Shown in pieces: positions 1 through 11,437 of a DNA stretch of 64,000 bases. Source of the DNA: Dugong dugon (taxonomy: Eukaryota; Chordata; Mammalia; Sirenia; Dugongidae); NCBI GenBank assembly GCA_030035585.1, contig CM057480.1, positions 6,565,001-6,629,000 of the forward strand. The letters are read 5' to 3'. The notes beneath the pieces were generated by a model, which did no database searches, was not told where the DNA came from, and was given only the letters and a program-made list of their open reading frames with translations. A program made the translations under genes and the position numbers. Every line of letters begins with the position of its first letter. Within the stretch, counting starts at the first letter, position 1.

Positions 1-162
1 TCTGAGTCTTCCCAGAGGCGTCTCAGAAGAAAGACCTGGTTAACTACTTCCAAAAAACCAGCCATTGAAAACCCTGTGGAGCACAGTTTTATTCTGACAC
101 ACATGGAGTCGCCATGAGTTAGAGTCGATGCAACTTGAAGGCGACTGGGTTTTTTTTTTTTT
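1..162 (+). repeat. AfroSINE, type B, 5' truncated by window edge
   Basis: Starts inside the body (CCCAGAGGCGTCTCAGAAG) and ends with the tail CATGAGTTAGAGTCGATG followed by a T-run at 150-161. Confidence 0.85.
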
Positions 163-607
163 CTTCTGGTCATTAGGATGCTTTGCTACAAGGGACAGAA
201 ATCCTCACTACTGGCGGCGTTTAACAATGGGGACATTATTTCCTCACACACAAGCATTCTGGTGGCAGGACGGTTCCAGAGCGTACAGTTTAGCAGCACA
301 CACGACAATGTCAGCAGAGACCCAGCTCCTCTCCTTTCACCTGAGCTTTGGTCTCAGGATCAGTGCCTCATGTTTCAAGATGGCACCCCAGCTCCAAGCC
401 CCAGGCCCTCACACATCATGTGAGGAAACCGGAAAGTGCCCTCTCCTTGCACATCATGTTTCTATTAAGGAAGGAAACCTTTGTTACAAGCTCCAGCACA
501 CTTGTCCTCCTTTCTCACGCCACCTGTCCATTCCTTAATCCCTGGTCCATACTGATCCATACTGTCCCCCATGGTGGGGGGTGAAATGAGTCCTTAGGAA
601 GCCTGGC
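163..607. other. Noncoding DNA, unassigned
   Basis: No gene is apparent. The short open frames in all directions lack any recognisable protein. Parts look like worn interspersed repeat, but I cannot name a family. Confidence 0.4.
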
Positions 608-757
608 TGTTGCCGTCGAGTCGATTCTGACTCATTGTGACCCTGTAGGACAGAGTAGAACTGCCCTCAAAGGGTTTCCAAGGAACAGCTGGTAGATTTA
701 AACTGCTGACCGTTTGGTTAGCAGCCAAGCTCTTAACCACTGCTCCACCAGGGCTCC
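608..757 (-). repeat. AfroSINE, type A
   Basis: Full copy in reverse, from TTGCCGTCGAGTCGATTC to CCACCAGGGCTCC. Confidence 0.93.
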
Positions 758-775
758 CAGGCAGCCTAGTTCCCT

Positions 776-875
776 CATACCCATTTTGCAGACAAAGGAG
801 GCTCAGGTAGGTTAAATAACTGGCCTCAGTTTGCACAGCCCTCAAGAGCTGGGCCAGGAGACTGACTCCCAGATA
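776..875 (+). repeat. MIR-like fragment
   Basis: The core CCATTTTGCAGACAAAGGAGGCTCAG and the following ...CTGGCCTCAGTTTGCACAGC resemble the conserved MIR core. Confidence 0.55.
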
Positions 876-1131
876 CCTTTCCCTCCACTTCACCACCGGC
901 CTTTCCCATGCACATCTATGTAGACAGAAAACATGCAGACAAAGGTGGAATCCATTCTGTGGAGTTCCAGAGGAAATTGGTTTCCAAATGGAAACAAAGG
1001 CAGGCATCCGCTCAGGAGAACTAAGGTCTTGGTCCTTTGCAGAGTTCAGGAGAAGCTGCTGCCCAGCTGGCAGGGGTGCCAGAGAAAGGATTTCTGCCTT
1101 GGCAGGGTGATGACAATATACCAACTCAACT

Positions 1132-1441
1132 CCAGGACTGTTGTTAGCTGCCAGGGAGTCCCGACTCACGGCCCAGTCCTGCGTCATTCTGGAGATCCAG
1201 GGTGATCCGACCATTGTGATCCATGGTTTTCATTGACGGATTTTTAGAAGTAGATTGCCAGGCCTTTCTCCCTAGTCCATCTCAGGCTGGAAGCTCCACT
1301 GAAACCAGTTCAGCATCAGAGCAACCCAAAAGCCTCCACTGACAGATGGGTGGTGGCTGCACTTGAGTTGCATTGGCTGGTAATCGAATCCAAGTCTCCC
1401 CCGTGGAATGCGAGAATTCTACCACTGAACCACCGTGCAGG
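1132..1441 (-). repeat. SINE with tRNA-Gly-like head (type G)
   Basis: Read in reverse, it begins GGTGGTTCAGTGGTAGAATT, the D-arm and A-box of tRNA-Gly, and continues to a B-box-like GATTCGATTACC and CCAATGCA. The downstream half matches the type B AfroSINE body (the reverse of GAAGTAGATTGCCAGGCCTT). It is about 310 bp, longer than the other SINEs here. The anticodon region is changed, so it is not a functional tRNA gene. Confidence 0.75.
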
Positions 1442-1447
1442 GACTAT

Positions 1448-1637
1448 GTTGTTGTTGTAAACCGTTCAGTCGATTCCGACTCAGTGACCCTATAGGACAG
1501 AGTACAAGTGCCCCCACAGGGTTTCCAAGGCTGTAATCTTTATGGGAGCAGATTGCCAGGTCTCTTCTCCCACGGAGAGGCTGGTGACCTTTCGCTTAGC
1601 AGCCAAGCGCTTAACCATTTCGCCACCAGGGCTCCTT
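1448..1637 (-). repeat. AfroSINE, type AB
   Basis: Reverse copy with a type A tail (CGATTCCGACTCAGTGACCC) and head, and an inserted middle block GGAGCAGATTGCCAGGTC. Confidence 0.9.
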
Positions 1638-1654
1638 GTCCAGGGACTATAAAA

Positions 1655-1805
1655 CCTATTGCCATCAAGTCGATTTCGACTCATAGTGACCCTATAGGAC
1701 AGGGTAGAACTGCCCCATAGAGTTTCCAAGGAGTGGTTGGTGGATTCAGACCGCCAACTTTTGGTTAGCAGCCTGAGCTCTTCACTGCTGCGCCACCAGG
1801 GCTCT
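1655..1805 (-). repeat. AfroSINE, type A
   Basis: Reverse copy from ATTGCCATCAAGTCGATTTC to CGCCACCAGGGCTCTC, the third SINE in a row in this orientation. Confidence 0.92.
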
Positions 1806-2077
1806 CCAGGGACTCTGGGGGTCTGATTATTTTCACCTCCCAAGCAGTGAGTGGGCCCTTGTGAAGCAGGATGTGGCCACCAGGGGTCAGTAGAGTCACA
1901 TGAGTGAAACGGGTCCCCAGTCATTCAAATCATCACCACCGTTAAAAGATGCCTTCTGTTGTGTGAGCAAATTACAAGCCGGCTACTGGCCAGGCGGTTG
2001 TCCCATTATATCAACATTTTAAGGACAATACCTTTTCCTACCACAGGGAGCAGTAATCATCACACTGGCTCCCATCC

Positions 2078-2262
2078 ACCAAGGGTTTAATACGAGCCAG
2101 ACCCTCAGGGAGGCGTTTACAGCCATTATTTTACTTATTTCTCACAATGACCCTGCACAGTGACTATTTTAATCCCCATTTGATAGGTGGGGAAACTGAG
2201 ATAGAGAGAGGTGAAGCAACCAGCCCAAGGTCACACGGTTAGTAAGTGGTGAGGCCAGAGTT
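2078..2262 (+). repeat. MIR element
   Basis: Contains the MIR core GGGGAAACTGAGATAGAGAG and CCCAAGGTCACACGGTTAGT, preceded by the usual TTATTTCTCACAATGACCC. Confidence 0.85.
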
Positions 2263-2469
2263 TTGGGATCAAGGGCTGGATAGGGTCTCTCCTTCCCCTT
2301 TTTGCTGATGTCACTTGTGGCACAGCAGAATCAATAGCAACGCTTGAGACTCAGTGTGTGGCCAGATTTTAGGGCACTTCCGGGGCGGATTCAACAGTAA
2401 GCAAGTTACATACGGGCTCACAGTAAGGAAGGCACACACAGGCTTAATTGTGTTTACTCACTCATCTGA

Positions 2470-2637
2470 GGAGCCCTGGTGGCGCAGTAGTTAAGAGCTC
2501 GGCTGCTAACCGAAAGGTTGGCAGTTGGAATCCACCAGCCACTGCTTGGAAACCCTATGGGGCAGTTCTACTCCGTCCTATAGGGTCACTAGGAGTCGGA
2601 ATCGACTCAACAGCATTGAGTTTGGATGTTTTGGTTT
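2470..2637 (+). repeat. AfroSINE, type A
   Basis: Complete copy from GGAGCCCTGGTGGCGCAGTA to the T-rich tail after GTCGGAATCGACTCAACAGC. Confidence 0.95.
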
Positions 2638-2914
2638 ACTAATCTGCAGTGCACAATCTCACACGTGGTGAAAAACAAGTGAAGTTGTGCACTACGGATT
2701 AGCAACCAAGCACAAGTAAGCCCTTGAGTACCTTGCTTATTGGGCAGTCAATCTCTGGGCACCTCCCACACACTGCATTGTTTGAGTTGCCACCCCCGCC
2801 CCCGCCCCTGGTCCTGAGTGGAGGCAGCACAGGGAGGAAGGTCTCCATCCTTGAGGTAAGGAGGGTGGCTGAGAAATGTTCAGTCCCTTGTGTTGCTCAG
2901 AAGTGCACCTAATC

Positions 2915-3437
2915 TGTCATGGATCGAACTGTGTCTCCCAAAGATATGTGTCACCCTAGTTAGGCTATGATTCCCAGTACTGTGTGGTTGTCCTCCATTT
3001 TGTGATTTTCCTATGTGTTATAAATCATAATCTCTGCCTGTGGTTAAAGAGGATTAGGGTAGGGTGTAACACCCATGATCAGGTCGCATCCCTGATCCAG
3101 TGTAAAGGGAGTCTCTCTCGGGTGTGGCCTGCACCACCTTTTATCTTACAAGAGATACAAGGAAAGGGAAGCAAGCAGAGAGTTGGGGACCTCATACCAC
3201 CAAGAAAGCAATGCTGGGTGCAGAGTGTGTCCTTTGGACCTGAGATTCCTGCACTGACAAGCTCCCAGACCACGGGAAAACTGATGCCAAGGATAACAGA
3301 GAGAGAAAGCCTTCCCCTGGAGCCAGTGCCCCGAATTCGGACTTCTAGTCTACTGGACTGTGGGAGAATAAACTTCTCTTTGTTGAAGCCATCCACTTGT
3401 GGTACTTCTGTTAGAGCAGCACTAGATGACCAAGACA
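2915..3437 (+). repeat. Solo LTR, MaLR/ERVL-like
   Basis: The 523-bp element begins TGTCATGGATCGAACTGTG and ends AAGACA, and is flanked on both sides by the 5-bp duplication TAATC (2910-2914 and 3438-3442). It has an internal AATAAACTTCTCTTTG polyadenylation region. It is related to the LTRs at 9591, 11438 and (reversed) 5278 and 12411. No internal retroviral sequence is attached. An old, non-coding endogenous retroviral relic. Confidence 0.85.
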
Positions 3438-3694
3438 TAATCCAAAGGTGAGAACAAGGAAAGGAGGTGATTTTCAGGGAAGTCAGGAGGCCCAATGACC
3501 TGGCGTGGAGTAAATGAGAGACGCGAACCCAAAGTAAAGGCGGCTCAGACTTGGTGAGGAGCCAGAAGGTCTGAATTAGTGGCCTCTGAAATGGAGGTAT
3601 CTGGGCCCACAGAGGTCTTTCCTGAGAGCTGGATGACAAAATCTGGGAGAGAGGAGACAAGTTTCCCTTGGTTCAACTGAACCAAAATATAGAA

Positions 3695-3775
3695 AGGTCA
3701 AGGGCATAGGCTGGAACCAGACCTTCCTGGGTTTGGGCCCCTCTGTGACTTGGGCAAGTTACTGAACCTCTGAAT
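3695..3775 (-). repeat. MIR-like fragment
   Basis: Reverse MIR core: GTGACTTGGGCAAGTTACTG followed by AACCTCTGAATG. Confidence 0.7.
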
Positions 3776-4336
3776 GAAAGGCAGGATCTTCCAATCTCTC
3801 CAGTTTCCAGCTCTCTCCTGAACCTTCCAGGTTCCTACTCAAGTGTCTTCTCTTCAGTACTTCTGAGCTTGAGCGCTTCCCACATATTCCACAGTCTCCC
3901 CTCTGGGCCCGTCTCTCCTGACTCAGCCTGACCTCCTGGGCCTGCCATGGACTCATTCTCGAACTCTCTGCCCCCTCCTGTGCCCTTAGCATCCTACCTA
4001 CCAATTCCAAACCACTGAGCTGAGCTCCAATATCCTCTTCCATCTCTCAAAACCTATCTGTCCCCACAGGAATCTGGCCCTGGATGAGCTGGGTCACTCC
4101 CCATCCACACCTCTCCCCTACAGTGATCTCATCCCACCCCCATTCTGTGCATAACCAACCCCACTGGCTCCATCCCTTCCAGATCACTCTCTATCCAGAG
4201 CCATCTCTTCTTTGCAACCCCAGTCCAGGGTCTGAGAAGCCAGGGTTTGGATTCTGTCTTTGGCGATTGTAGTAGCTTATCTTAAAAGGTGGCTATGAAG
4301 TAGCAAATGAGAAGATGACATGAAAGTCGTTTTAAA

Positions 4337-4451
4337 AAAGGTAGTTCGAATCCACCAGCCGCTCCTAGGAAACCCTACGGGGCAGTCCTGCTCTGTCTTA
4401 TAGGGTGGCTGTGAGTCGGAATTGACTGGACGGCAATGGGTTTGGGTTTGT
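4337..4451 (+). repeat. AfroSINE, type A, 5' truncated
   Basis: Starts at AGTTCGAATCCACCAGCC and ends GGACGGCAATGGGTTTGGG. The tRNA-derived head is missing. Confidence 0.9.
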
Positions 4452-4639
4452 TTATGTGATAGAATAGTAATGGTTACTCTTATATACACCCCTTCCAGAA
4501 ACACACCAAACAGTAAACTGCCCCTTCTCAAGGGGTGGCTTCCTGATAACCCCACCTCTCTTTGCACTTCAAGCCTGCTTGCCATCCACAGGTTCCCAGG
4601 TAGAAATTTGCTTCATTTGGTGGCATGGAAATCTCAGAA

Positions 4640-4747
4640 TGTTTGGAGCCAGCTGGAGATAAGGTAGAATTCCAGCTCTGCCACTTATTAACTCTGCGTC
4701 TGTAAGCAAAGATCCTTCTGGTTCTTCACCTATAAAATGGGAATAAA
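4640..4747 (-). repeat. MIR fragment interrupted by a SINE
   Basis: AGCTCTGCCACTTATTAAC...CACCTATAAAATGGGAATAA is a reverse MIR core. The AfroSINE at 4748 interrupts it, and weak MIR-like sequence continues after 4922. Confidence 0.7.
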
Positions 4748-4922
4748 AACCAGTTGCTGTCTAGCCCGACTCCTGGTGACCCCACGTGTGTCAGAATAGA
4801 ACTTCTCCATAGGGTTTTCAATGGTTGATTTTTGGGAAGTAGATCGCCGGGCCTTTGAGGGAATTTTAACCATCAGTCTTTTGGTTAGCAGCCAAGCACT
4901 TAACCACTGCATACCAGGGTTC
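4748..4922 (-). repeat. AfroSINE, type B
   Basis: Reverse copy with CCCCACGTGTGTCAGAATAG and GGAAGTAGATCGCCGGGCC, ending ACCAGGGTTCCT, inserted into a MIR. Confidence 0.88.
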
Positions 4923-5277
4923 CTACTTTTGCATAAACTGCCCCAAATGGGGATATTATTGCCTTCTTTGGTGGTCATAATGCTTAATGCTTTAATTACA
5001 AGAAAATACTTGCAAGGCCTTGACAACAAATGGAAGTTTCCTAGTCTCATGATGACAAGGGCTTCACTAATAGAGTCATGACAGAACCCATTTTGCACCA
5101 GGCTTACAGAACCAGAGTGAGTGGGAGTTTACAACCCCCACGGGGCAGCCCTTAACCCAAGACTGACTGGTGCAGGATACAAATATCCCAGCTTCCTCAC
5201 TCCTGCTTAGGACAAGTCTGAGTGTGTCCTCCATTATCTTCAGAGCTCTCCCTTGTGGGATTAAGTCAAAGTTACCC

Positions 5278-5798
5278 CGTCTTAGTTACCTAGCGCTGCT
5301 ATAGCAGAAATACTACAAGTGGGTGGCTTTAACAAAATTTTATTCTCTCACAATCTAGGAGGCTAGAAGTCCGAATTCAGGGTGCCAGCTCCAGGGGAAG
5401 GCGTTCTCTCTCTCTGTTGGCTCTGGGGGAAGATCCTTGTCATCAGTCTTCCCCTGGTCTAGGAGCTCCTCAGCACAGGGATCCCAGGTCCAAAGGATGC
5501 ACTCCCCTCCTGGTTTTTCATTCTTGGTGGCATGAGGTCCCCCTGTCTCTCTGCTCACTTCTCTCTTTTATATCTCAAAACAGACTGACTCAAGATACAG
5601 CCTAATCTTGTAGATTGAGTCCTGCCTCATTAACATAACTGCTGCTAATCCCACCTCATTAACATCACAGAGGTAGGATTTACAACACAAGGGAAAATCA
5701 CATCAGATGACAAAATGGTGGACGATCACACAATACTGGGAATCATGGCCTAGCCAAGTTGACATACACTTTTGGGGGACACAATTGAATCCATAACA
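5278..5798 (-). repeat. Solo LTR, MaLR/ERVL-like
   Basis: A near full-length reverse copy (521 bp) of the LTR family seen at 2915 and 9591. It runs from CTTAGTTACCTAGCGCTGCT to the reversed LTR start ATTGAATCCATAACA. The flanks give at best a 4-of-5 target duplication. No internal region. Confidence 0.83.
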
Positions 5799-6027
5799 CC
5801 CCCTATGGTAATCTCCCTGATATCACACCCTTGCTTGGCCTCTTTCCTTTCTTGTGTCTCTACTCCTCTACCGCTTTTTCCTGGAAACACATCCTGATAG
5901 ATCACATTCCATGGTCTGCTGCTGGGGAACCCAGTCCAAACCTGAGGCTCATCATATCTCCTTTGCAGGCTGCTGAGGATAAGAGACAGCATGTATAAGA
6001 CAGCTAGCAGAGGGTGATTAACAATAT

Positions 6028-6535
6028 GAATGATGGACTAACGCAGCACAACTACCACAGCCTCCATCAGACTGAATCCAGTACAACTAGATGGTGCACG
6101 ACTCTACCACCACTGACTGCTCTGACGGGGATCACAATAGAGGGTTCTGGACAGAGGCGGAGAAAAATGTAGAACAAAATTTTAACTCACAAGACTATAC
6201 TTACTGACCTGAAGATTCTGGAGAAACCCCCAGAGTATAGTCCCCGGACACCCTTTTAGATCAGTACTGAAGTCACTCCTGAGGTTCACCCTTCAGCCAA
6301 AGATTAGACAGACCCATAAACAAAATAAGATTAAATGGGCACAGCAGCCCAGGGGCAAGGATGAGGAGGTACGAGGGGACAGGAAAGCTGGCAATGCGGA
6401 ACCCAAGGTCAAGAAGGGGGGAGTGTTGACATGTCGTGAGGTTGGTAACCAATGTCATAAAACAGTGTGTACTAATTGTTTAAAGAGAAACTAGTTTGCT
6501 CTGTAAATGTTCATCTAAAGCACAAAAAATCCAAA
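6028..6535 (+). repeat. LINE 3' tail (L1-like), subfamily 1
   Basis: Shares about 300-500 bp with copies at 33604 and 55980 (ACCCTTTTAGATCAGTACTG; CAGCCAAAGATTAGACAG; GTAAATGTTCATCTAAAGCAC) and ends in an A-rich stretch. I judge it to be an elephant-type L1 3' UTR. The repeat is certain; the L1 assignment is likely. Confidence 0.7.
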
Positions 6536-6971
6536 AACCCATGAATGAGCTCAAAAGTGCCAACGACATAAGTCTGGCTGCTGGGAGTGCACACATACCA
6601 GCTATGATATCGGAAATGGGAAGGGGAAAGGGGATTTGAGAGGACATATGTCTGCTACACATTCTGGTTCTACGGATGGACATGGTTCTATGGACAAGCA
6701 GACCCAGGGTTTATGGGACTTGCCCAAGTTCCATCTCCAAGTGAGTGACAGAACTGGATTTGAACCCCCACACTGGGGTGTGGGCAGAGAACACAGGAGA
6801 ACATGGGTACTGGGAAGGTGAGTCCAAGACACTAGAGACAGCAGAGAGCTAAGACTTTGTGGCACCCTAGACGTAGGGAGAAGCATGGTGCAAGGGGAAA
6901 TGAAGAGGAGAGAGCCTAGCATGGGACCCCTTCAGGAGAAGAAATGACAGTGTCTGGTGAGAGATGAGGTC

Positions 6972-7199
6972 TGTGGGTGGCTCAAACGGTTTGCACTTGA
7001 CTACTAACTAAAGGTTGGCAGTTCAAACCCACCCAGTGGTGCCATGGTAGAAAGTCCTGGTGATCTACTTCCATAAAGATTGTTGTTGTGTGCTGTTGAC
7101 TCCAAATCATAGCAGCCCTATATGGCAGAGCAGTGTTACAGCCCAGAAAACTCTATGAAACAGTTCTATTCTGTAACAGATGGGGTCATCATGAGTAGG

Positions 7200-7201
<2 letters not shown>
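6972..7201 (+). repeat. AfroSINE, type B, with an inner reverse SINE fragment
   Basis: The forward head region (CAGTTCAAACCCACCCAGTG) and end (GATGGGGTCATCATGAGTAG) enclose a short reverse tail fragment at 7080-7140 (TTGTTGTGTGCTGTTGACTC). Confidence 0.75.

Positions 7202-7243
<42 letters not shown>
7202..7243. repeat. (TG)n microsatellite, 42 bp
   Basis: Pure alternating GT directly after a SINE 3' end, a common origin for microsatellites. Confidence 0.98.
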
Positions 7244-7245
<2 letters not shown>

Positions 7246-7284
7246 GGAAGAAAATTGGGAAGGATTGCAGCAAGTAAGCTCTAA

Positions 7285-7400
7285 GAAGACAGGGGATTCT
7301 GTGTTCATCGAGGTATTCCCAGCACCTAGAACAGTACCTGGCACATATAGGCACTCAAGAACTATTTGTTGAATGAATGAACTAGTGAATAAATGAAATG
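7285..7400 (+). repeat. LINE L2 3' end
   Basis: CCCAGCACCTAGAACAGTAC, then GGCACATATAGGCACTCAAG and TTTGTTGAATGAATGAAC, is the typical L2 3' terminus. Confidence 0.85.
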
Positions 7401-9590
7401 GCAATGCTAAATAAAGCCTCTAGTCTGAGAGTCATAGGAATGGAGGCACGCCTAGAGGAAACTAGGAAGTAGGGAGCAGGAGCCAGTTTTGGGAAGAGAG
7501 AAGACAGGTTCTGTTTTACAGTATGTTGAGCTGGGTAATGGCAGGGACTCCCTGGAGAACTGACCAACAGGAAAAGGACCTATTAGTTCCACAGTCATAC
7601 ATATGTGCACATACCTGGTATGATCATGGATAAAAATATTTAAAGCAGAAGAGAAAAGAACCCAAATGAGTGAAGAGTGGCCCTTCAAAAACGGAGTGTA
7701 CTACTTGGCTTGTGCCCTAACTGGAAAAATCACCCCCCACACAAAGGCACCCACTGGGCCACTCCTGTCTCCAACACCATTTACCACGTCTTGGAGGTGG
7801 GCTTGTGCCTACATCTTGGTCTTCTTTGTTTTAGGAAGAATGTCCTGAAGGGAGATCTTTTCAGGAGAGTTTATATTGCTGTTGTCTGGAAGGTGTAACA
7901 ATAACATGCAGTGCTGGAATCACCAGAGTCTGAAACTGGCTGGGAACCTCGACGAGCACCTGCCCAGCCCTCCTTGTGTGAGGGGCGTGTAACAGTGTGT
8001 TCTGGGTGGATCGGCTCTCCTCATTCCTATCACACACCATAAAGTTGTGGGCACACTCCTAAACCACATCCCCAAAACTGAAGAGATCTCCGAGTTCAGA
8101 TAAGAGGCTGTGTTGCAATCACTACCCCACCCTACCCCATCCTTGCTAAGCACTTGTCCCAGTGCCAGCCCCACACAGACAACCAATGACTCATCTGGCA
8201 GAAGGTAGTCCACAGGGCTGCTGAAATTCCTACAGGCCGTTGGGTCTCCCCTTGCCCAGAAATATTTCAGATCCAGTGCCAGTTAGCTCAGAGAAAATAC
8301 TCTGTCTTTAGTCTTTGGAACATGGATAGCACGTATTATCAGAGTAGATGCTGGATCTCATATATCGTAGCCATCTTAAAACATGCTGGAAATGCTTGGC
8401 TGTAAAAGTTGTCAAGATATGCTTCAATCACTAAAATCAAAGTTGACGTCTTACGAGTAAAAAACATCAGGAAATTACCCTACCCAAGAAAACAAAGTTG
8501 TTAAACCACCTGTCCTGGCGGGCCCCAAAGGGTGACTGAGCAGAAAGTACATTTGCATCACATAAAGTACCAGGCAAAAGTGTGTCAAACCCAGCCAAAA
8601 CCATGTGTCTGTATGACTATGGACGTCAAAGGTCATTTTCACATTCGTCAATGCTGCAGAAACTTTGCACTCCCAAACCCAGCCCAAAATTCTGTATTAT
8701 CTCTCTTCCTCCTCACCAAATGGCTCCCTTCTCAACCTCCTCATTTTTTTCAGGGGTGCCTTCATTCTGGCATTCAGCTAGGCATGGAGGATCAGAAGTA
8801 AATAGAAGTCATATCCCTGCCTAAAACAAAAATCACTGTCTTTTTGATTTAAAACAAAACAAAACAAAAAAATAACGATGAGGTTACTAAGAAGACATGA
8901 TTGACTTTAAATTGTCAGGAAGACACTTTAGCAAAATGGACTGTAGTTGATTTCTCACCCCCTCTTCCGTAAGTAGAAGAGCTAATGATTAGAATGTCGT
9001 AGACAATGCCCAATCTGAATTACCACTCCCTGAATATGAAGAATTAGAAGGAATGAGTCAACACACCCCAAATCTCTCTGCAAATGGGAATATGGCTCCA
9101 GCATGCATGTGAACCTGCTGAAGGTCAGTCATGGGTTCAGTCCCCAAATAGACCAGCTGGCTTTCCTTGTGTCCATGAACATAGTTCACCTCCCATACAA
9201 CTTAATACACACCCTTCACTCTGAATGCAAGAGATGTTTGTGTCGAAGAAAGAGACACTGTGAGAGTATAGAAAGCCCACAATGAGAACATCAATCCCAT
9301 AGCTTTATATAAACAAGGCAACAGCATCAAAGGCAGAACGACTGAAAAGACTCCTTGGTAGGAATGTCCCAGAGAAGGTTTACAGAAAAAGTACTTCAGT
9401 GAACAAACAAAATTAAGCTAAAGATAATTTTGATGGTTCTTTTAAGAAAATGGACAAAAATGTGGATTTTTTGTACAAACATTTTGTTTTAAATTATTAA
9501 CCTCTATAATAGTCACTAACTCACAACTGACTTACAATGAGTGACATGGCAATTTGTGCATTTTAAGGGAAGCCAATGGTTGATGCTGAG
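7401..9590. other. Intergenic DNA without a recognised element
   Basis: About 2.2 kb between an L2 end and the provirus at 9591. No gene or strong repeat was recognised. A short A-rich stretch lies at 8853-8872. Confidence 0.5.
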
Positions 9591-10133
9591 TGTTATGGAT
9601 TGAATTGTGTACCCCAAAAATGTGTGTCAACTTGGTTAGGCCATGACTTCTAGTATTGTGTGATTGTCTACCTTTTTGTCATCTGATATGATTTTCCTAT
9701 TTGTGGTAAATCCTACCTCTATGATGTTAATGAGGCAGGAGTAGGGAGTTATGTTAATGAGGCAGGACTCAATTTACATGATTAGGTTTTGTCTTAAGTC
9801 ATTCTTTTTTGAGATATAGAAGATACATAAAAGATATGAAAGAGAGAAGCGAGCAGAGAGACGAGGGACCTCATGCCATCAAGAAAGCACTGGGAGCACA
9901 GCATGTCCTTTCGACCCGCCTGGGGTTCTTGTGCAGAGAAGCTACTAGACCAGAGGTAGACTGATGACAAGGGACCTTCTTCCAGAACCAACAGAGAGAG
10001 AAAGCCTTCCCCTGGACCTGGCACCCTGAATTCGAACTTCTAGCCTCCTAGACTGTGAGAGAATACATTTCTCTTTGTTAAAGCCATCCACTTGTGGTAT
10101 TTTTGTTATAGCAGCACTAGATAACTTAAGACA
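9591..10133 (+). repeat. 5' LTR of the MaLR-like element
   Basis: 543 bp, TGTTATGGATTGAATTGTG to ACTTAAGACA. Contains GAGATATAGAAG (degenerate TATA area) and a polyadenylation area near AATACATTTCTCTTTG. Confidence 0.88.
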
Positions 10134-10305
10134 GAATTTGGTATTGAGAGAGTAGGATGCTGCTCTAACAGATACCTAAAATATGGAAGCAGTTTTGAAA
10201 CTGTGAATGGATAGAGGCTGGAAGAGTTTCAAAGAGCCTAATAGTAAAAGCATAGATTGCCTTGAAGAGAACGTTGGTGGAATTATGGACATCTAAGACA
10301 ATATT

Positions 10306-10456
10306 GGATACCCTGGTGGCATACTGGTTAAGTGCTATGGCTGCTAACCAAAAGCTTGGCAGTTCGAATCCACCAGGTGCTCCTTGGAAACTCTATGGGG
10401 CAGTTCTACTCTGTCCTATAAGGTCGCTATGAATCAACTCGACAGCAACGGGGTTT
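10306..10456 (+). repeat. AfroSINE, type A, inside the MaLR element
   Basis: ACCCTGGTGGCATACTGGTT to CGACAGCAACGGGGTTT. It interrupts the internal region, so it is younger than the provirus. Confidence 0.93.
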
Positions 10457-11437
10457 TAGACAATTCTGGTGAGGACCCAAAAGGAAGTGAAGAAAGTTGT
10501 TATGCTGGAGACTGCACAGATGGTGGGAAGCAACAGCAGATAAGCGGCCTCAACAGGGAAGCTGCTGTGGCAGAACCAGGAGAACAGCGTGAGATGGTGC
10601 TGGAGCCAACCCACAGAGCAAGAGAGCTGAGTGCCTTTGACAGGAGGCTTCCTGGTGGAGTGGGGTCCCTTTGAGCACTAACCGGTGGAGTTAGGCTTGC
10701 CGACCCATGGAGCAAGAGAGCTGAGTGCCCTCCCGCTAAAGTTTACTGGCGGAGTGGGGTGCCTTCAAGACTTTATTGGTGGAGCTACAGAGCTTTGGAA
10801 CACTTGCCCCAGCAGGGTAGATGCGGGCTTGAGGTCCGAGGGCTGAGAGGCCAAGGAACCAGAAGTAGAAGCTGAAGAGACAAGGAATCAGGAAGCAGAA
10901 GCTGAAGAAACAAGGAAGACAGGAAGCAGAGATGCCTGGTCTCAAAGAACGCAGTTGCCACTCAAGATATACTAGGAGAATGGTGAGCCCAAAGCCTAGG
11001 GACCAGAGTTGCCTTTCCATTCCAGTGGGCCTGGAAGGTGGAGCTGAAGCCCAAGGTTGAGGGGCCTCCACTCAGAATCTGGATAGTGTGGCCAATACCT
11101 AGAGTCTGGAGGGCAAGGCCATTGCCTAAATGGTCTCAGAGAACAGGATTATTTTTAAGCCTTGAAAGCTAATGTAAATGTGTTCTGCTGACTTGCTTGG
11201 TGCCTGTTATCCCTTCTTTCCCTCCAATTTCTCCCATTTGTAATGGAAATGTCTAGCTTGTGCCTGTTCCACCATTGTACTTTGGATGCAGATAATTTGT
11301 GCTCTAGGTTTCACACATGAAAATCAATGTTTGGATTTTGGACTTGGAGCTGATTTAAGACTTTTGCTATGATATGATGGGGTGAATGTGTTTTATATGT
11401 GGCAAAGACATGAATTTTTGGGAGTCAAAGGATGAAA

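Noticed and set aside
594-1214. 206-codon open frame on the minus strand
   Set aside because: It runs through a type A SINE, a MIR and part of a type G SINE; the translated SINE fragments recur in other short frames across the window.
1371-1441. A tRNA-Gly gene on the minus strand
   Set aside because: The head resembles tRNA-Gly, but the anticodon region is altered and it continues directly into a SINE body, as in the copy at 41172-41245.
3079-3660. 193-codon open frame on the minus strand
   Set aside because: Most of it is antisense to a solo LTR.
10384-10674. A gag-like or other retroviral protein inside the MaLR element
   Set aside because: The frame starts in the inserted AfroSINE and shows no retroviral motif; MaLR interiors are non-coding.
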